Source: Bacteroidota bacterium
GTDB taxonomy: Bacteria; Bacteroidota; Bacteroidia; Chitinophagales; Chitinophagaceae
Assembly (NCBI GenBank): GCA_023428755.1
Contig: JAEYWX010000027.1
Span: 210,665-274,664, forward strand
DNA length: 64,000 nt
Direction: 5' to 3'
The notes beneath the pieces were generated by a model. It saw only the letters and a list, made by a program, of their open reading frames with translations, was not told the DNA's origin and did no database searches. The position numbers were made by a program, and so were the translations under genes. How positions within the stretch are numbered: position 1 is the first letter of the stretch; each line of letters begins with the position of its first letter. Positions 9,553 to 20,060 of this stretch are shown piece after piece.

Positions 9553-11223
9553 TTATAAATACGGTGCACTGAACCCGAGTAAACGCATGCCATCTTTCAC
9601 TTCAGGGCAACTGGTGAATAAATTCCACAGCAAACCGCTACGATGATTTTCAATCATTACAATGATCGGCCCCTGGTCAATTGCAAGGAACGAATTGGTA
9701 AACCAGGTTTGCCGTAATGAAAATGCATCCACGAAACCATATTCCTTAAATAACCTGTCGCCGAGTACGTAATAGAAAAACTTCAATGCCTTCATACTTT
9801 CGGTGGGCGTATACGGCAACGATGAAATAGCGGCTGTTGGTGCAATTACGCTTACATCGTTGGAAGGCGAACTGGCAGTGTATCCGTTTGGAATATCACT
9901 TGCTGTTAATCCCCAGATGGAATCGCTGTAACCATAATTGCCCAGTGGATTGGTAACACAATACTGATAATTAATACGTGAATGATTTTTTGTTTGGGTT
10001 TCATAATTCGCATATGCATCACTCAATCCATTTGGATTGATACCAAGAAACGAGTAATGCGAAAAGAATAACGGTCCGCCATAAGCGCTGCCCAATGGTA
10101 GTGTAATATTGTAGTATTGACTTCCATTGGTAAATCCGGGTGCGCCATTCCGTGCCCAGCCGTTTTCATAAACTGATTTTGGAATACCATGCGTTGATGA
10201 AGATGCAGCCAGCACATAGGTGATCAAACATTCGTTCCATCCACGTATCTGCAAATTCATATCCCATGCAAAATTCGGGCTCCAGTGCCAATACAACACC
10301 TGTTCATTATTTTTCCGGAACCAACTCCACTCCACTGCATTGTACAAAGCTGTAATGTCATTACGAAGATTTGTTTCTGCAACATCAGCACCGTTAAAAT
10401 ATTGTCGTGCAGTAAGCAATCCCATCATGAGCAATGAGGTTTCAACCAGATCAGCACCATCATCTTTTGCACTAAAGGCAATGACATTACCTGTATTACC
10501 ATTTAACCAATGCGGAAACGCTCCATGAAATTTTTGTGCCGTATTTTTTAAGAAGCCGACCATTGTTTGCATGCGTTGCAAACCTTGCGCCCTTGTAATA
10601 AAATTCCGATGGATGCCTGTTACAATTGACATGGCACCAAATCCCGATCCTCCGGTTGTTACGAGATCGCCGGATGAATTTCGTTCTCTTGCTAAACCAC
10701 TTACAGGATGACCAAAGTCCCAGAAATATTTGAACGTTTGCTGCTGTACTTTGGTAAGTAATTCATCATCTGTAATTGCAGGGAACTTTCTGCTTGAATC
10801 GATCTGCGTGATAAATGAATGATCAACAGATCCGATGAAATTTCCACCCGATGCAGACTGCAATCCTTGCTGTATCTTAAACTGATACCTGGCAATACTT
10901 GCTAATGGAGCTGATGGCTGCACCAACAGAACCGAATCATTGCTTTGCAATGTTGTTGTGATCCCGGTTTCACTGCCGGTGGAAGTAAACAGTTTTACCG
11001 CACCTGCAATTGTACTTTGTTTTAATGGCTGCGAAAACTGTAACCGGATAACAGGTTGCAGATTTACGCCATACTGTGTCCCTACCAGATCAATATTATT
11101 TAATTTGATCGAACGCAGTGTTACCTGTTTCGGCGGCTCGGGAACAGGTGGTGCTGTTTTCTTTTTGCAGGCTGCTACAGCCAGCAATGAAAACCCGATT
11201 CCATATAGTACTATTTTCATCAT
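9553..11223 (-). CDS. Glucoamylase-family (PF10091-type) lipoprotein, GH144-like
   Basis: A 556-residue lipoprotein (lipobox AVAAC, then KKK). An Ig-like (Big_5-type) domain spans about residues 35-140. A large alpha-helical domain follows with TFKYFWDFGHPVSG, GGSGFGAMSIVTGI, WHWSPNFAWDMNLQIRGWNECL and GPIIVMIENHRSGLLW. This is the family once called putative glucoamylase, which includes the endo-beta-1,2-glucanases of GH144 described from Chitinophaga. A beta-glucanase role is more likely than starch hydrolysis given the neighbouring GH30 and GH3 genes. Exact linkage needs assay. Confidence 0.85.
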   Translation of the reverse strand: MMKIVLYGIGFSLLAVAACKKKTAPPVPEPPKQVTLRSIKLNNIDLVGTQYGVNLQPVIRLQFSQPLKQSTIAGAVKLFTSTGSETGITTTLQSNDSVLLVQPSAPLASIARYQFKIQQGLQSASGGNFIGSVDHSFITQIDSSRKFPAITDDELLTKVQQQTFKYFWDFGHPVSGLARERNSSGDLVTTGGSGFGAMSIVTGIHRNFITRAQGLQRMQTMVGFLKNTAQKFHGAFPHWLNGNTGNVIAFSAKDDGADLVETSLLMMGLLTARQYFNGADVAETNLRNDITALYNAVEWSWFRKNNEQVLYWHWSPNFAWDMNLQIRGWNECLITYVLAASSSTHGIPKSVYENGWARNGAPGFTNGSQYYNITLPLGSAYGGPLFFSHYSFLGINPNGLSDAYANYETQTKNHSRINYQYCVTNPLGNYGYSDSIWGLTASDIPNGYTASSPSNDVSVIAPTAAISSLPYTPTESMKALKFFYYVLGDRLFKEYGFVDAFSLRQTWFTNSFLAIDQGPIIVMIENHRSGLLWNLFTSCPEVKDGMRLLGFSAPYL

Positions 11224-11250
11224 TCGTTATTTACAGCAAAAACTGTACGT

Positions 11251-12708
11251 TTATTTAATTACATACGTATTGATTGAATGCGGCAATGCTTTTGTTTCCG
11301 CTGCTTTTCCATCGATCCAAAGAAAGAAAGGCATTTCTTTATCGCCTTCATTCATTACCACAACAACCATGCTGCCATCTTCATTTAAAAACGAAGTACT
11401 CATCAACTGGCTGCGGCTTGGGCTGCTGATGATATGTTTTGCCCCAGGTTTAATGAATTTTGAAAAATGTCCGATGTAATAATATGCATTGGTATAAATC
11501 AATTCACCACTTCTTGTATCGGCATGCACAGGTGCAAAACAAAAATTCTGCACGTGGTTCGGACCTCCTGTTTCATCGAGGAGAATATTCCAATCGGTCC
11601 AGCCTACTGCACCGTTGTTGAAATCGTTGATCATCGAACGACCATATTCTTCACCCAAGCCCCAATGATTGTAGCGTGTTGAATCAAAGCTCTCAGCACA
11701 ACCTTCTGTAAACAAAATATTCTTATCCGGAAACGCTTTGTTTACCATCGCTACATTGCTGAACATTTGCTTACCACCACTCCAGTCTTCATACCAATGG
11801 AAACCAATACCCCATGCATATTTCGACATTTCAGGATCATTAAAATACGTTTGTGCACGTTGGTACAACAGATCACGGTTATGATCCCATACAATAATTT
11901 TCTTATCGGCCATTCCTTCCTTGTGCATGGTAGGCCCGAGAAATTTTTTCAGAAAGTCACGTTCTTCTTCAGCAGTGTACAAACAACTTTCCCAACGTTG
12001 AGTTGCCATGGGTTCGTTCTGCACGGTTAATCCCCATACCGGAATGCCTTCAGCCTCGTATGCCTTGATAAATTTCACATAATAGTTGGCCCAGCTTTGA
12101 TAGTATTCGGGTTTTAGTTTTCCACCACGCAGCATGTTGTTGTTATCTTTCATAAACGCAGGCGGACTCCATGGACTTGCATACAAGGTTAGTGTTCCAC
12201 CCGCAGCCTGGATAGCTTCTTTGATAAAAGGAATCCGAAATTTTTTATCGTGTTCTACACTGAACGATGTCAATTCTTTATCGCCCTCTGTAATGTAGGT
12301 ATAGCTTCCACTGCTGAAATCGCAACTGTGGATATTGGTTCTTGCCAATGTATAACCGATTCCTTTTGTTTTATCAAAATAAGCCTGCATGAACTCCTGT
12401 TGCTTTTCTTTCGACAGCTTTGCATAAGTTTCTGCAGAAGCATCGGTCAATGCAGCGCCCACACCTAAGTATGTTTGATACGTACGTGCCGGATCAACAA
12501 ACACACAAAATTGTGTTTCGAAGGGCTGTCCCATTTCTTTAAAGCTGAGTGTATCGGTAACAGCTAACCGATGGTTTGTACTGTCGGCCGTTGTGTACAC
12601 CACTGCTATTTTATTTTCAGCAGAAAATGAAACAGTTGCTGCCTGTTTTTTTTCTTCGTTGCAGGACAACAGCAAAACTACTGTTGCTGCGATGATACAT
12701 TTCTTCAT
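11251..12708 (-). CDS. Glycoside hydrolase family 30 lipoprotein (first copy)
   Basis: A 485-residue lipoprotein (lipobox VLLLSC). A TIM barrel with a side beta-domain as in GH30. The acid/base is the Glu of LTVQNEPMATQ and the probable nucleophile is the Glu of LFTEGCAESF. YLGVGAALTDASAETYAKL is the typical GH30 N-terminal block. Members are beta-glucosylceramidase-like, endo-beta-1,6-glucanase or exo-acting beta-glucosidase/xylosidase. It lies 29 bp downstream of a second, divergent GH30, implying complementary activities on one glycan rather than a recent duplication. Confidence 0.92.
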   Translation of the reverse strand: MKKCIIAATVVLLLSCNEEKKQAATVSFSAENKIAVVYTTADSTNHRLAVTDTLSFKEMGQPFETQFCVFVDPARTYQTYLGVGAALTDASAETYAKLSKEKQQEFMQAYFDKTKGIGYTLARTNIHSCDFSSGSYTYITEGDKELTSFSVEHDKKFRIPFIKEAIQAAGGTLTLYASPWSPPAFMKDNNNMLRGGKLKPEYYQSWANYYVKFIKAYEAEGIPVWGLTVQNEPMATQRWESCLYTAEEERDFLKKFLGPTMHKEGMADKKIIVWDHNRDLLYQRAQTYFNDPEMSKYAWGIGFHWYEDWSGGKQMFSNVAMVNKAFPDKNILFTEGCAESFDSTRYNHWGLGEEYGRSMINDFNNGAVGWTDWNILLDETGGPNHVQNFCFAPVHADTRSGELIYTNAYYYIGHFSKFIKPGAKHIISSPSRSQLMSTSFLNEDGSMVVVVMNEGDKEMPFFLWIDGKAAETKALPHSINTYVIK

Positions 12709-12737
12709 ATTGCCGGTTGTTTAAGAGTTATGGGTTA

Positions 12738-14183
12738 TTACCAAACATATGTTGCCACTGCCCCTGCAGTAAGCGTTGTATTTGCATTGCTTCCTTTATA
12801 CTTTATATTAAACCGAAGATTGGTTGAACCATCGTTCAGCACTAATAACACTTTCTTACCATCACTACGTAAAAAGGCAGCTGAATATAAATTTCCTGTT
12901 TGTGTACTTGCGATACGCTTTGAACCGGTTGGAATAAATTTCGATGCGTGACCAATTACATAGTACGATACATTCCTGTTAATAGCACCATCAAGTGTAA
13001 GAGCACCTTTGCATTGATCGCAACCGCCGGGTGTATGCGGATTGTAACCACCATCGTTTGCCAGGTTCCAGTTGAGTGCTACTTTACTCCAGTTGCGCAT
13101 GGAACCAATCACAACATTTTTCATATGCCATTTTAAATCGCCATCAAAATTTCCGTTGGCTCCGGTCCATTGTTCGGTGAAATATAAATTTTTATCCGGG
13201 TGCGCATCGTGTACGGTTGATAGTGCTACAATATCACCTGCGTATAAATGAAAAGCTGATCCATCTACAAATTGTTTTGCTGCAGCATCATTTAAAATTG
13301 CGATCGGATAATCGGGCCGATCACAATTGTGATCGTACAACACAATCTTGGTTGTAATATTCGCTGCTTGAAATGCGGGGCCTAAATGATTTTTGATAAA
13401 GTCGCCTTGCTCAGCTGCATTCATAAGCATACTTGGATTATTACCGCCGTGTAATGGTTCGTTTTGAATGGTTAATGCATCAATAGTGATCCCCTTTGCC
13501 TTCATGGCCTGGATGTATTTCACAAAGTATTGTGCATATACACTGTAATACTGCGTTTTTAATCGGCCGCCAATGCTGCTGTTGTTATCTTTCATCCAGT
13601 TGGGTGCACTCCACGGTGTAGCCATGAGCTTAATGGTTGGATTAATGGCAAGTATTTGTTTTAACACCGGAATCACATCTACAGTATCCTGTCCCAATGT
13701 AAACTGTGAAAGAGAAATATCTGTTTCACCGTTAGGCAGATCGTTGTAGCTGTACACTTTTGTACTGAGATCGGTGGCCCCCATACCAATACGCAGGTAA
13801 TTGACAGCAATACTGTTGTCGCTGTTTGCAAACAACTCCTGCAATAAATTATTTTTTTCTGTTGCATTGAGCTTGTTGATGAGATAAGCGCTGCCCTCAG
13901 TTAATGTGTAACCAAAGCCATCAATGGTTTGATAGGTTTGTGTACTATCCACTTCAATTGTAAGAACCGCATTACCGCCATTATTAAAATTAAATGCCGT
14001 TTGTTTTTGCAGCAAAGCAGTACGGTTACCGGTGGTCATCCACCAGTTTATTTCTGCACCGTGAGTTTCCGGATCGGTTCCGGTAGTTCCTTTTTTCTTG
14101 CAATTAAAATTGAGGGAAAGAATTGCAAATACGATCAGACTCCCCTTTACCCAAGTCATCTTTTTGTTTACATGCATTTTCAT
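12738..14183 (-). CDS. Glycoside hydrolase family 30 lipoprotein (second copy)
   Basis: A 481-residue lipoprotein (Cys of SLNFNC followed by KKKG). GH30 blocks are IDGFGYTLTEGSAYLI, the acid/base Glu of LTIQNEPLHGGN and the nucleophile Glu of LYFTEQWTG. The C-terminal beta-sandwich ends in TLTAGAVATYVW. The WTGAN segment and strong similarity of layout to bacterial beta-1,6-glucanases suggest endo-beta-1,6-glucanase, but subfamily was not computed. It lies 13 bp after the FG-GAP protein gene and probably shares its transcript. Confidence 0.92.
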   Translation of the reverse strand: MKMHVNKKMTWVKGSLIVFAILSLNFNCKKKGTTGTDPETHGAEINWWMTTGNRTALLQKQTAFNFNNGGNAVLTIEVDSTQTYQTIDGFGYTLTEGSAYLINKLNATEKNNLLQELFANSDNSIAVNYLRIGMGATDLSTKVYSYNDLPNGETDISLSQFTLGQDTVDVIPVLKQILAINPTIKLMATPWSAPNWMKDNNSSIGGRLKTQYYSVYAQYFVKYIQAMKAKGITIDALTIQNEPLHGGNNPSMLMNAAEQGDFIKNHLGPAFQAANITTKIVLYDHNCDRPDYPIAILNDAAAKQFVDGSAFHLYAGDIVALSTVHDAHPDKNLYFTEQWTGANGNFDGDLKWHMKNVVIGSMRNWSKVALNWNLANDGGYNPHTPGGCDQCKGALTLDGAINRNVSYYVIGHASKFIPTGSKRIASTQTGNLYSAAFLRSDGKKVLLVLNDGSTNLRFNIKYKGSNANTTLTAGAVATYVW

Positions 14184-14196
14184 GATTGTATAGTTG

Positions 14197-17100
14197 TTAT
14201 TTCATTGTTTGTAATTCACCAATATTTTTCAGAAAAATCAAGGGCTGATTGTTTCGTGCAACTGCCAGTATTTTTTCGTCCCCTTTGATCCTGATCCATT
14301 TCATATCACGTACTTCGCCACTGATAGCAGGCATAGTTGCATACAAGGATGAAGTTTCACCTGCAAAAGAAAACAAGGAAGGATACAATGCATCGTAGCG
14401 ACCTTCATAGGGAATCACTCCATAAAAATTACCGGCAGCAATATAGCCTGCCTTTTCGCCTACGGTTGTAAAACTCATGACGGGAGAAAGCTGTAGTTCA
14501 TCATTTAGATTGTATCGCCTGAACATGCCCTTTCCATCGTTGATAAAAACAGAACTGCTGAGCGTTTCTGCTTTCAGTTCTTTATAATCGTTGAAGAGAT
14601 CGTAAAAAATATAATCCACTGTTTTTCCTGCAACCTCCGTATATGTAACGTAGGCTTTTTTCAATACAGGCAACTGTCGCTCCAGTTCATCTTTTGCGAG
14701 GAATGGATATTCTTTTCCGGCAACAGTGTATGCAAGTATCTGCTCGGTTTTGCCGTTGTTGTCAAAATCTTTTACATACATTTTCAACGGACCATCTTTG
14801 CGTTCCCACAGTTTGGAATTATGGCCCCAGTTACCCGCCAGCACATCTGCATGTCCATCCCCATTTACATCTGTCACTATCATGGCTTGCCACATACCTG
14901 TGGATGCCGGTACTTCTGTTGCGGCAAATGTTCCTTTGTTATTGATAAATATTTTCAACGGCATCCATTCGCCTGTTACAAGCAGATCATCCCACCCATC
15001 GCTGTTTACATCTGCAAATGCTGCAGCGGTTACAATTCCCAGATTTGCGAGATCGATCATTTGTGCGGGGGCCAATGTAAAGCCGGCTTTACCATTATTC
15101 AAATAGAGGTACGATGGTTTCAGCAAACCATACCCGGTTGGGCTTCCCACATTGCCAACAAAAAAATCCATATCACCATCATGATCTACATCGGCAACTG
15201 CTACACTGGATTTGTTTTCGTATTGAATGGTGAATGCATCCATCTTCCTCGTAAAATTTCCATTCCCATCGTTGAGGTATAAACGATCGCTCAGATCATT
15301 GGCGCTGCGAGGCACCTGATTGCCACCGCTGATCACCAGCAAGTCCATTGTTTTATTCCCATCGGCATCGAAAAACACAGCATCTACATCTTCACATCCT
15401 GCATCTTTTAAAAACACAGCCGTATTGGTTGATTGAAATGATCCATCAATCTGCTGTATCATTAATGCACCGGGTTGATCAATGGCACCGCATGCATAAA
15501 AATCATCCAGGCCATCACCGTTCACATCTGCTACTGCCAGTTTTGGACCTCTTGTACTTTGCGCATGCGGAATGAGATACTGTACATTAAAATCAAGAAA
15601 ATCATTTTCGGTATGTTTCCAGTTGCATACAATTTGATTGGTGATATCTGTAAAATAAGGAGCAGGCTTCCCAAAATGCTGATTGTAATCAAATACACCC
15701 GTTGCATTAGTTGATTCAACTTTTAGCTGTTGATTGATAGCTGGATTTTTGATTGACTGACAGGTTTGATTGGGCCAAACGATCAACACAGAATCAACAG
15801 ATGCCAATGAATCCAATCCAAAATGCAAGCGTGGCTCAACCGACGATTGAAACCCACGTGTTAACATCAGTTGCTGGTATTGCATCCCTTTTTTTGTAAA
15901 CACATACGCTTTTGCACCAATTCCAAATTGATTAACACTATCACCTTTGAATTGAATCTGTAAATAGCTTTTTCCAACTGTTTCATTTTTTAATACAGTT
16001 GCAGCCGCATTGATGTTATTGATGATCATATCTATGTCGCCATCATTATCCAGGTCAGCATATGCAGCACCGTTGAAATAACCTTTCATGTTTGCAGTGC
16101 CCCACTCTTTACTTACATCTGTAAACGAGTGACCCGTATTGTTTTTAAAGAAGAACGGATGACTGCTCCCATCGGGCATTTTGCTGATGGTTTCTTCATC
16201 GTATGCATCCGTCTTATCAAGACCTCTGTTCATCTGCATATCCGATACAAAGCGGATATAATCTAGATCAACCGGACGTTTTACAATTCCACTGCTGATG
16301 AACAGATCTTTGATACCATCATTATCAAAATCAGCAAACAACGGGCTCCAGCTCCAATCGGTGGCTGATATACCTGCCATTAAACCCACATCGCTGAAAT
16401 TGATACCGCTTCCATTATTTTTTTGCAAACAGTTGCGTGAGTATTGATGCTGATAACCGTTCAACTCCAGTTTTAATTTGTAGATGTCAGGATTTTCATC
16501 GCTGCCATATGTTTTTAATGTTGTTTCATCGGGTGGCAGCATATCGACGGTAACAACATCGGGTTGCCCGTCGTTGTTATAATCAGCAATATCGTTCCCC
16601 ATACTAAAGCGGCTGTAATGTGCAAAATGCTTTGCACCACTCTCCGTAAATGTTCCGTTTTTATTATTGATATAGTAATAATCGTTTTCATGAAAATCAT
16701 TCCCAATGTAGATATCATCCCATCCATCGTTATCCATATCGGCAACGCTTAAACCAAGTCCGTACGATAAATTGGACTGATAAATTCCTGCTTCATCTGA
16801 CACATCTGTAAATAGTGCCTGTCCTTTGTTTAATTCATTGCGGAACAAACGGCTGCCGCTTATCGAATCTTTTTTATTTCGGTTTACAGTATCTACAATG
16901 TTTGAATGTGGTTGTTTTGAATGATTGATGAGAAAACAATCGAGATCACCATCTTTATCGTAATCAAAAAAAGCAGCCTGCGTGGAAAGTCCTGAAAAAT
17001 CGAGTGCGTATTCGTTTGATCGTTCGGTGAATGTGCCATTACCATTATTGATGAATAATTCATTATGGCCTTTGAGATCATTAAACTTTGCAACGGCTGA

Positions 17101-17499
17101 TACATAAATATCCAAGAGACCATCGCCATTTACATCGGCCATGGTAACACCACTGCACCAATCACTTGTTCCTGCTACACCGGCTTTTGCAGTAATATCT
17201 TCAAATTGAAAGTTGCCTTTGTTCAGGTAGAGTTTGTTATTGCCTTTACTGTTGGCTGTAAAATAGAGATCGGTCAATCCATCGTTGTTGATATCGCCGG
17301 CCGCAACACCTCCTCCATTATAGAAGTAGAGATAATAGAGAATATTAAAATGCGATCTGTTTTCAACCTTGTTTTCAAAACTGATACCACTGTTCGCAGC
17401 AGGCACCTGTGTAAACAGTGTTTTTGATTTATTACACGAAAACAACATCAAAACAGGAAATAGAAATCGAAAGTATTTTAGTGTGCGGCAAACCATCAT
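14197..17499 (-). CDS. Large FG-GAP/VCBS repeat lipoprotein of the CRTAC1 type
   Basis: An 1100-residue lipoprotein (Cys of LMLFSC). Many repeats of the calcium-binding VCBS/FG-GAP type (DINNDGLTDLYF, DVNGDGLLDIYV, DYDKDGDLDCFL and so on) form one or two beta-propellers. Near the middle lies an ASPIC/UnbV segment (RGFQSSVEPRLHFGL, VLIVWPNQTCQS). Proteins of this build are frequent in Bacteroidota glycan loci, but no biochemical role is firmly established; binding of glycan or protein partners at the cell surface is plausible. It follows the LamG terminator by 31 bp, so it may start a second transcript that carries both GH30 genes. Confidence 0.88.
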   Translation of the reverse strand: MMVCRTLKYFRFLFPVLMLFSCNKSKTLFTQVPAANSGISFENKVENRSHFNILYYLYFYNGGGVAAGDINNDGLTDLYFTANSKGNNKLYLNKGNFQFEDITAKAGVAGTSDWCSGVTMADVNGDGLLDIYVSAVAKFNDLKGHNELFINNGNGTFTERSNEYALDFSGLSTQAAFFDYDKDGDLDCFLINHSKQPHSNIVDTVNRNKKDSISGSRLFRNELNKGQALFTDVSDEAGIYQSNLSYGLGLSVADMDNDGWDDIYIGNDFHENDYYYINNKNGTFTESGAKHFAHYSRFSMGNDIADYNNDGQPDVVTVDMLPPDETTLKTYGSDENPDIYKLKLELNGYQHQYSRNCLQKNNGSGINFSDVGLMAGISATDWSWSPLFADFDNDGIKDLFISSGIVKRPVDLDYIRFVSDMQMNRGLDKTDAYDEETISKMPDGSSHPFFFKNNTGHSFTDVSKEWGTANMKGYFNGAAYADLDNDGDIDMIINNINAAATVLKNETVGKSYLQIQFKGDSVNQFGIGAKAYVFTKKGMQYQQLMLTRGFQSSVEPRLHFGLDSLASVDSVLIVWPNQTCQSIKNPAINQQLKVESTNATGVFDYNQHFGKPAPYFTDITNQIVCNWKHTENDFLDFNVQYLIPHAQSTRGPKLAVADVNGDGLDDFYACGAIDQPGALMIQQIDGSFQSTNTAVFLKDAGCEDVDAVFFDADGNKTMDLLVISGGNQVPRSANDLSDRLYLNDGNGNFTRKMDAFTIQYENKSSVAVADVDHDGDMDFFVGNVGSPTGYGLLKPSYLYLNNGKAGFTLAPAQMIDLANLGIVTAAAFADVNSDGWDDLLVTGEWMPLKIFINNKGTFAATEVPASTGMWQAMIVTDVNGDGHADVLAGNWGHNSKLWERKDGPLKMYVKDFDNNGKTEQILAYTVAGKEYPFLAKDELERQLPVLKKAYVTYTEVAGKTVDYIFYDLFNDYKELKAETLSSSVFINDGKGMFRRYNLNDELQLSPVMSFTTVGEKAGYIAAGNFYGVIPYEGRYDALYPSLFSFAGETSSLYATMPAISGEVRDMKWIRIKGDEKILAVARNNQPLIFLKNIGELQTMK

Positions 17500-17530
17500 G
17501 CGTAGAAAAATTGCTGAACTGTTTCAGTTG

Positions 17531-17558
17531 AAAAAAGGGCTGCATGAAGATGCAGCCC
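17531..17558 (-). terminator. Rho-independent terminator after the LamG gene
   Basis: A perfect 9-bp stem (37-45 with 50-58 of the 17,5xx block) with loop GAAG is followed on the minus strand by six U. It separates the SusC-SusD-LamG transcript from the FG-GAP/GH30 transcript. Confidence 0.85.
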
Positions 17559-17590
17559 CTGTCTTGATTATGACCTAAAAACGACTGCTT

Positions 17591-18445
17591 CTATTTTTTT
17601 GAAGTAAACAGTCCGGTTACTTCCGCCGGTGATAATACAGTACTGTACATCCGGATCTGGTCAATTCCACCTTTGAACGTAGAACTTAACCAATCGTCTG
17701 TATCATAACCTGTACCCGGGCCTGCGCCTATACGCATTTCGGTGATCTTACTGCCATCAAAATTAATATCACCATGGCTGCCCCATGTTTTTGTATTGCC
17801 ATTTGCCACACCATCCACATAAAGGATCATCGTACTGGTTGTATTGTTGTACGTGAGTGTAACATGGTGCCAATTGTTGTCAAGCAAACCTGCAATTGTT
17901 TGTCCACCTTCCCAGGTAAACCAGTTGTCTGCATTGTTTTTGTCAGCGATCATCACTTTTACTGCGCAGGCTGTATTGCTTCCCTCAAGGAAAAGCAGCA
18001 AACTTGCACCAGACCAATGACCACTGCTTGATTTAAAACTCATGATATACTCCGGACCATTTCCACCAACATTGTTTTTGGTTTGCCCGTTACGCTTGTA
18101 CCAGAATGAAATACTGAAGCTCTTTGATTGCTCCGCCCAATCGTTGGGTTTTGCATACTTGATGAATTTTTTATTTTCACCCATAACAGCTTTACCACTC
18201 ACACCATCAATTGAAGCCAGTGGATTATCGCCTGCAAAGTTTGCACGAATACTGTCCACCGCATTCATCAATGGGTTGGATGTAGTTCCATCAAATGCAA
18301 CGTAGAACTTCAGTGGTCCGCCGGGAGGATTTGTATCTTTTGGATAATCGCCCAAACCGGGACGGTTCATTTTCTGACAGGCAGAAAATAAACACACACA
18401 TGTTACAAGACCTGTAAAGAGAAATTGAAATTTATTTGTCGACAT
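17591..18445 (-). CDS. LamG (concanavalin-like) domain lipoprotein
   Basis: A 284-residue lipoprotein (Cys of CVCLFSAC). One LamG/laminin-G-type jelly roll covers about residues 75-280, with FSISFWYKRNG, NWHHVTLTYNNTTSTMILYVDG and IDQIRMYSTVLSPAEV. It has no catalytic signature, so it is most likely a surface glycan-binding protein, equivalent in place to SusE/SusF. It lies 43 bp after susD and ends the SusC-SusD transcript. Confidence 0.88.
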   Translation of the reverse strand: MSTNKFQFLFTGLVTCVCLFSACQKMNRPGLGDYPKDTNPPGGPLKFYVAFDGTTSNPLMNAVDSIRANFAGDNPLASIDGVSGKAVMGENKKFIKYAKPNDWAEQSKSFSISFWYKRNGQTKNNVGGNGPEYIMSFKSSSGHWSGASLLLFLEGSNTACAVKVMIADKNNADNWFTWEGGQTIAGLLDNNWHHVTLTYNNTTSTMILYVDGVANGNTKTWGSHGDINFDGSKITEMRIGAGPGTGYDTDDWLSSTFKGGIDQIRMYSTVLSPAEVTGLFTSKK

Positions 18446-18488
18446 AAGAATAGTTTTTAAAATGAATAACAGTTTAATTATTCAACGA

Positions 18489-20009
18489 TTAATAGTCGGG
18501 GTTTTGTACCAATACACCATTCGCCGCATCAATTGCAGATTGTGGAATTGGATAGTAACGATGCCTGTTTTGATAACCCGATGGGCCCAATACAGTTGTT
18601 GCAAGATTCCAGCGAACCAGATCAAAGAAACGCTCACCATCCAACGCCATTTCAAATCGACGTTCGTTTTGAATGATGGTACGCATTGCTGCCTGATTGG
18701 TAAAACTGATATCGGCCAAACCTGCTCTTGTTCTGATTTGATTGATCCAATCTTCAGCCAATGCAGCATTACCTGCACCACCTACTTCATTCGCTGCTTC
18801 AGCTGCCATCAGCAATACATCCGCATAGCGAATTACTTTTTGGTTGTACCATCCTGCCTGGCGTTGACCTTTTGCAGATTGTGTTGCCGGGTTTGGATAT
18901 ACTTTCTTATTCCAGTAAGGACGTGGAATTACTGCAGGATAAGCCGGTAATACACGACCATAAATACCATCTGACTGACCAGAGAATAAAATAGTTCCGT
19001 CTTTCCGTTTATCACCGGGTGCATATGCATTTACAAGATTTGCAGTTGGAACGTTCCAGCCCCAGCCCAGATCCCATTCAGCAGAACCACGTACGCCCTG
19101 GCAAATACCAAACCATGAGTAAGGTTCACCTGCACTGCTACCTGTGTACTGCGGACCTTGATCGGATTGAATTTCAAAAATTGATTCGATGTTGTTTTCA
19201 CCTTCATCGCCAAAGGTTTTGAAATAGTCGTCCGCCAATCCATACTTTCCTGAAGCAATTACCTGTTGGCACAATGCCAATGCTTCTGCCCAACGGCCAC
19301 GATACAACAACGTTTTTGCATGTAGTGCTTTTGCAGCATCAGTTGTTAAACGGCCGGGGAAACGGTTGTTACCACTTGCGTTATTCCAATTTGGAGGCAA
19401 GCTTGCAATAGCAGCCTGCAGGTCTGCATCAATCAATGCATAAATTTCAGCTACTGATGCTTTTGGTTTACGTGCATCAATTGGATTGTACACACGGAAA
19501 TCAATTTTTGGAACTTGTCCATACACTCTTACCAAATCGAAATAAGCCAATGCACGGAAAAACTTTGCTTCACCGATGTTGATGAGATCGGGAGGCGTGT
19601 TCAATTGCAGTGAATCGGCAATTTGCAAAGCAGTATTAGCCAATGCAATTAATGAATAATGTTGTTCCCAATAGATAGTGCCACTCCAGTGATCTTTCAC
19701 ATACTGGAAATTATCATGGATCAACTCCCAATCGGCACCATCGGCCGGGCTGCTACCTTTATCCGAATCATCGGAACGGAAATTGTGCATGGCCATCCAG
19801 GGAATACCGCCAAATGCCTGGCCGGCAACATCGGGGTTACGGATCGCTCCGTACAGACCATAGATCTGCCCTTCCAAACCACCTTCATTCAAATCATCGA
19901 GCGTAGAACGTAACGGTTTACGATCGAGAAACTTTGAACAACCGGTAAACATCAATAGTGTAGAAATACTCATCAGTATTAACCACGTCATTTGCTTGAT
20001 TGTACGCAT
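18489..20009 (-). CDS. susD: SusD/RagB family outer-membrane glycan-binding lipoprotein
   Basis: Start chosen at the Met of MRTIKQMTWLIL, which directly precedes the signal peptide (506 residues); an upstream in-frame Met at 20048 would add 13 charged residues. The lipobox is LLMFTGC. SusD features are the TPR-like helices (FFRALAYFDLVRVYGQVP) and the C-terminal RagB block ending in HRYYPIPQSAIDAANG. It caps the SusC pore and binds the oligosaccharide at the cell surface. It lies about 50 bp after susC and is certainly cotranscribed with it. Confidence 0.95.
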   Translation of the reverse strand: MRTIKQMTWLILMSISTLLMFTGCSKFLDRKPLRSTLDDLNEGGLEGQIYGLYGAIRNPDVAGQAFGGIPWMAMHNFRSDDSDKGSSPADGADWELIHDNFQYVKDHWSGTIYWEQHYSLIALANTALQIADSLQLNTPPDLINIGEAKFFRALAYFDLVRVYGQVPKIDFRVYNPIDARKPKASVAEIYALIDADLQAAIASLPPNWNNASGNNRFPGRLTTDAAKALHAKTLLYRGRWAEALALCQQVIASGKYGLADDYFKTFGDEGENNIESIFEIQSDQGPQYTGSSAGEPYSWFGICQGVRGSAEWDLGWGWNVPTANLVNAYAPGDKRKDGTILFSGQSDGIYGRVLPAYPAVIPRPYWNKKVYPNPATQSAKGQRQAGWYNQKVIRYADVLLMAAEAANEVGGAGNAALAEDWINQIRTRAGLADISFTNQAAMRTIIQNERRFEMALDGERFFDLVRWNLATTVLGPSGYQNRHRYYPIPQSAIDAANGVLVQNPDY

Positions 20010-20060
20010 AGGTTGTGATTTAATTTTTTTTATTAACAAGCGATTCATTCATTCTGTTTA

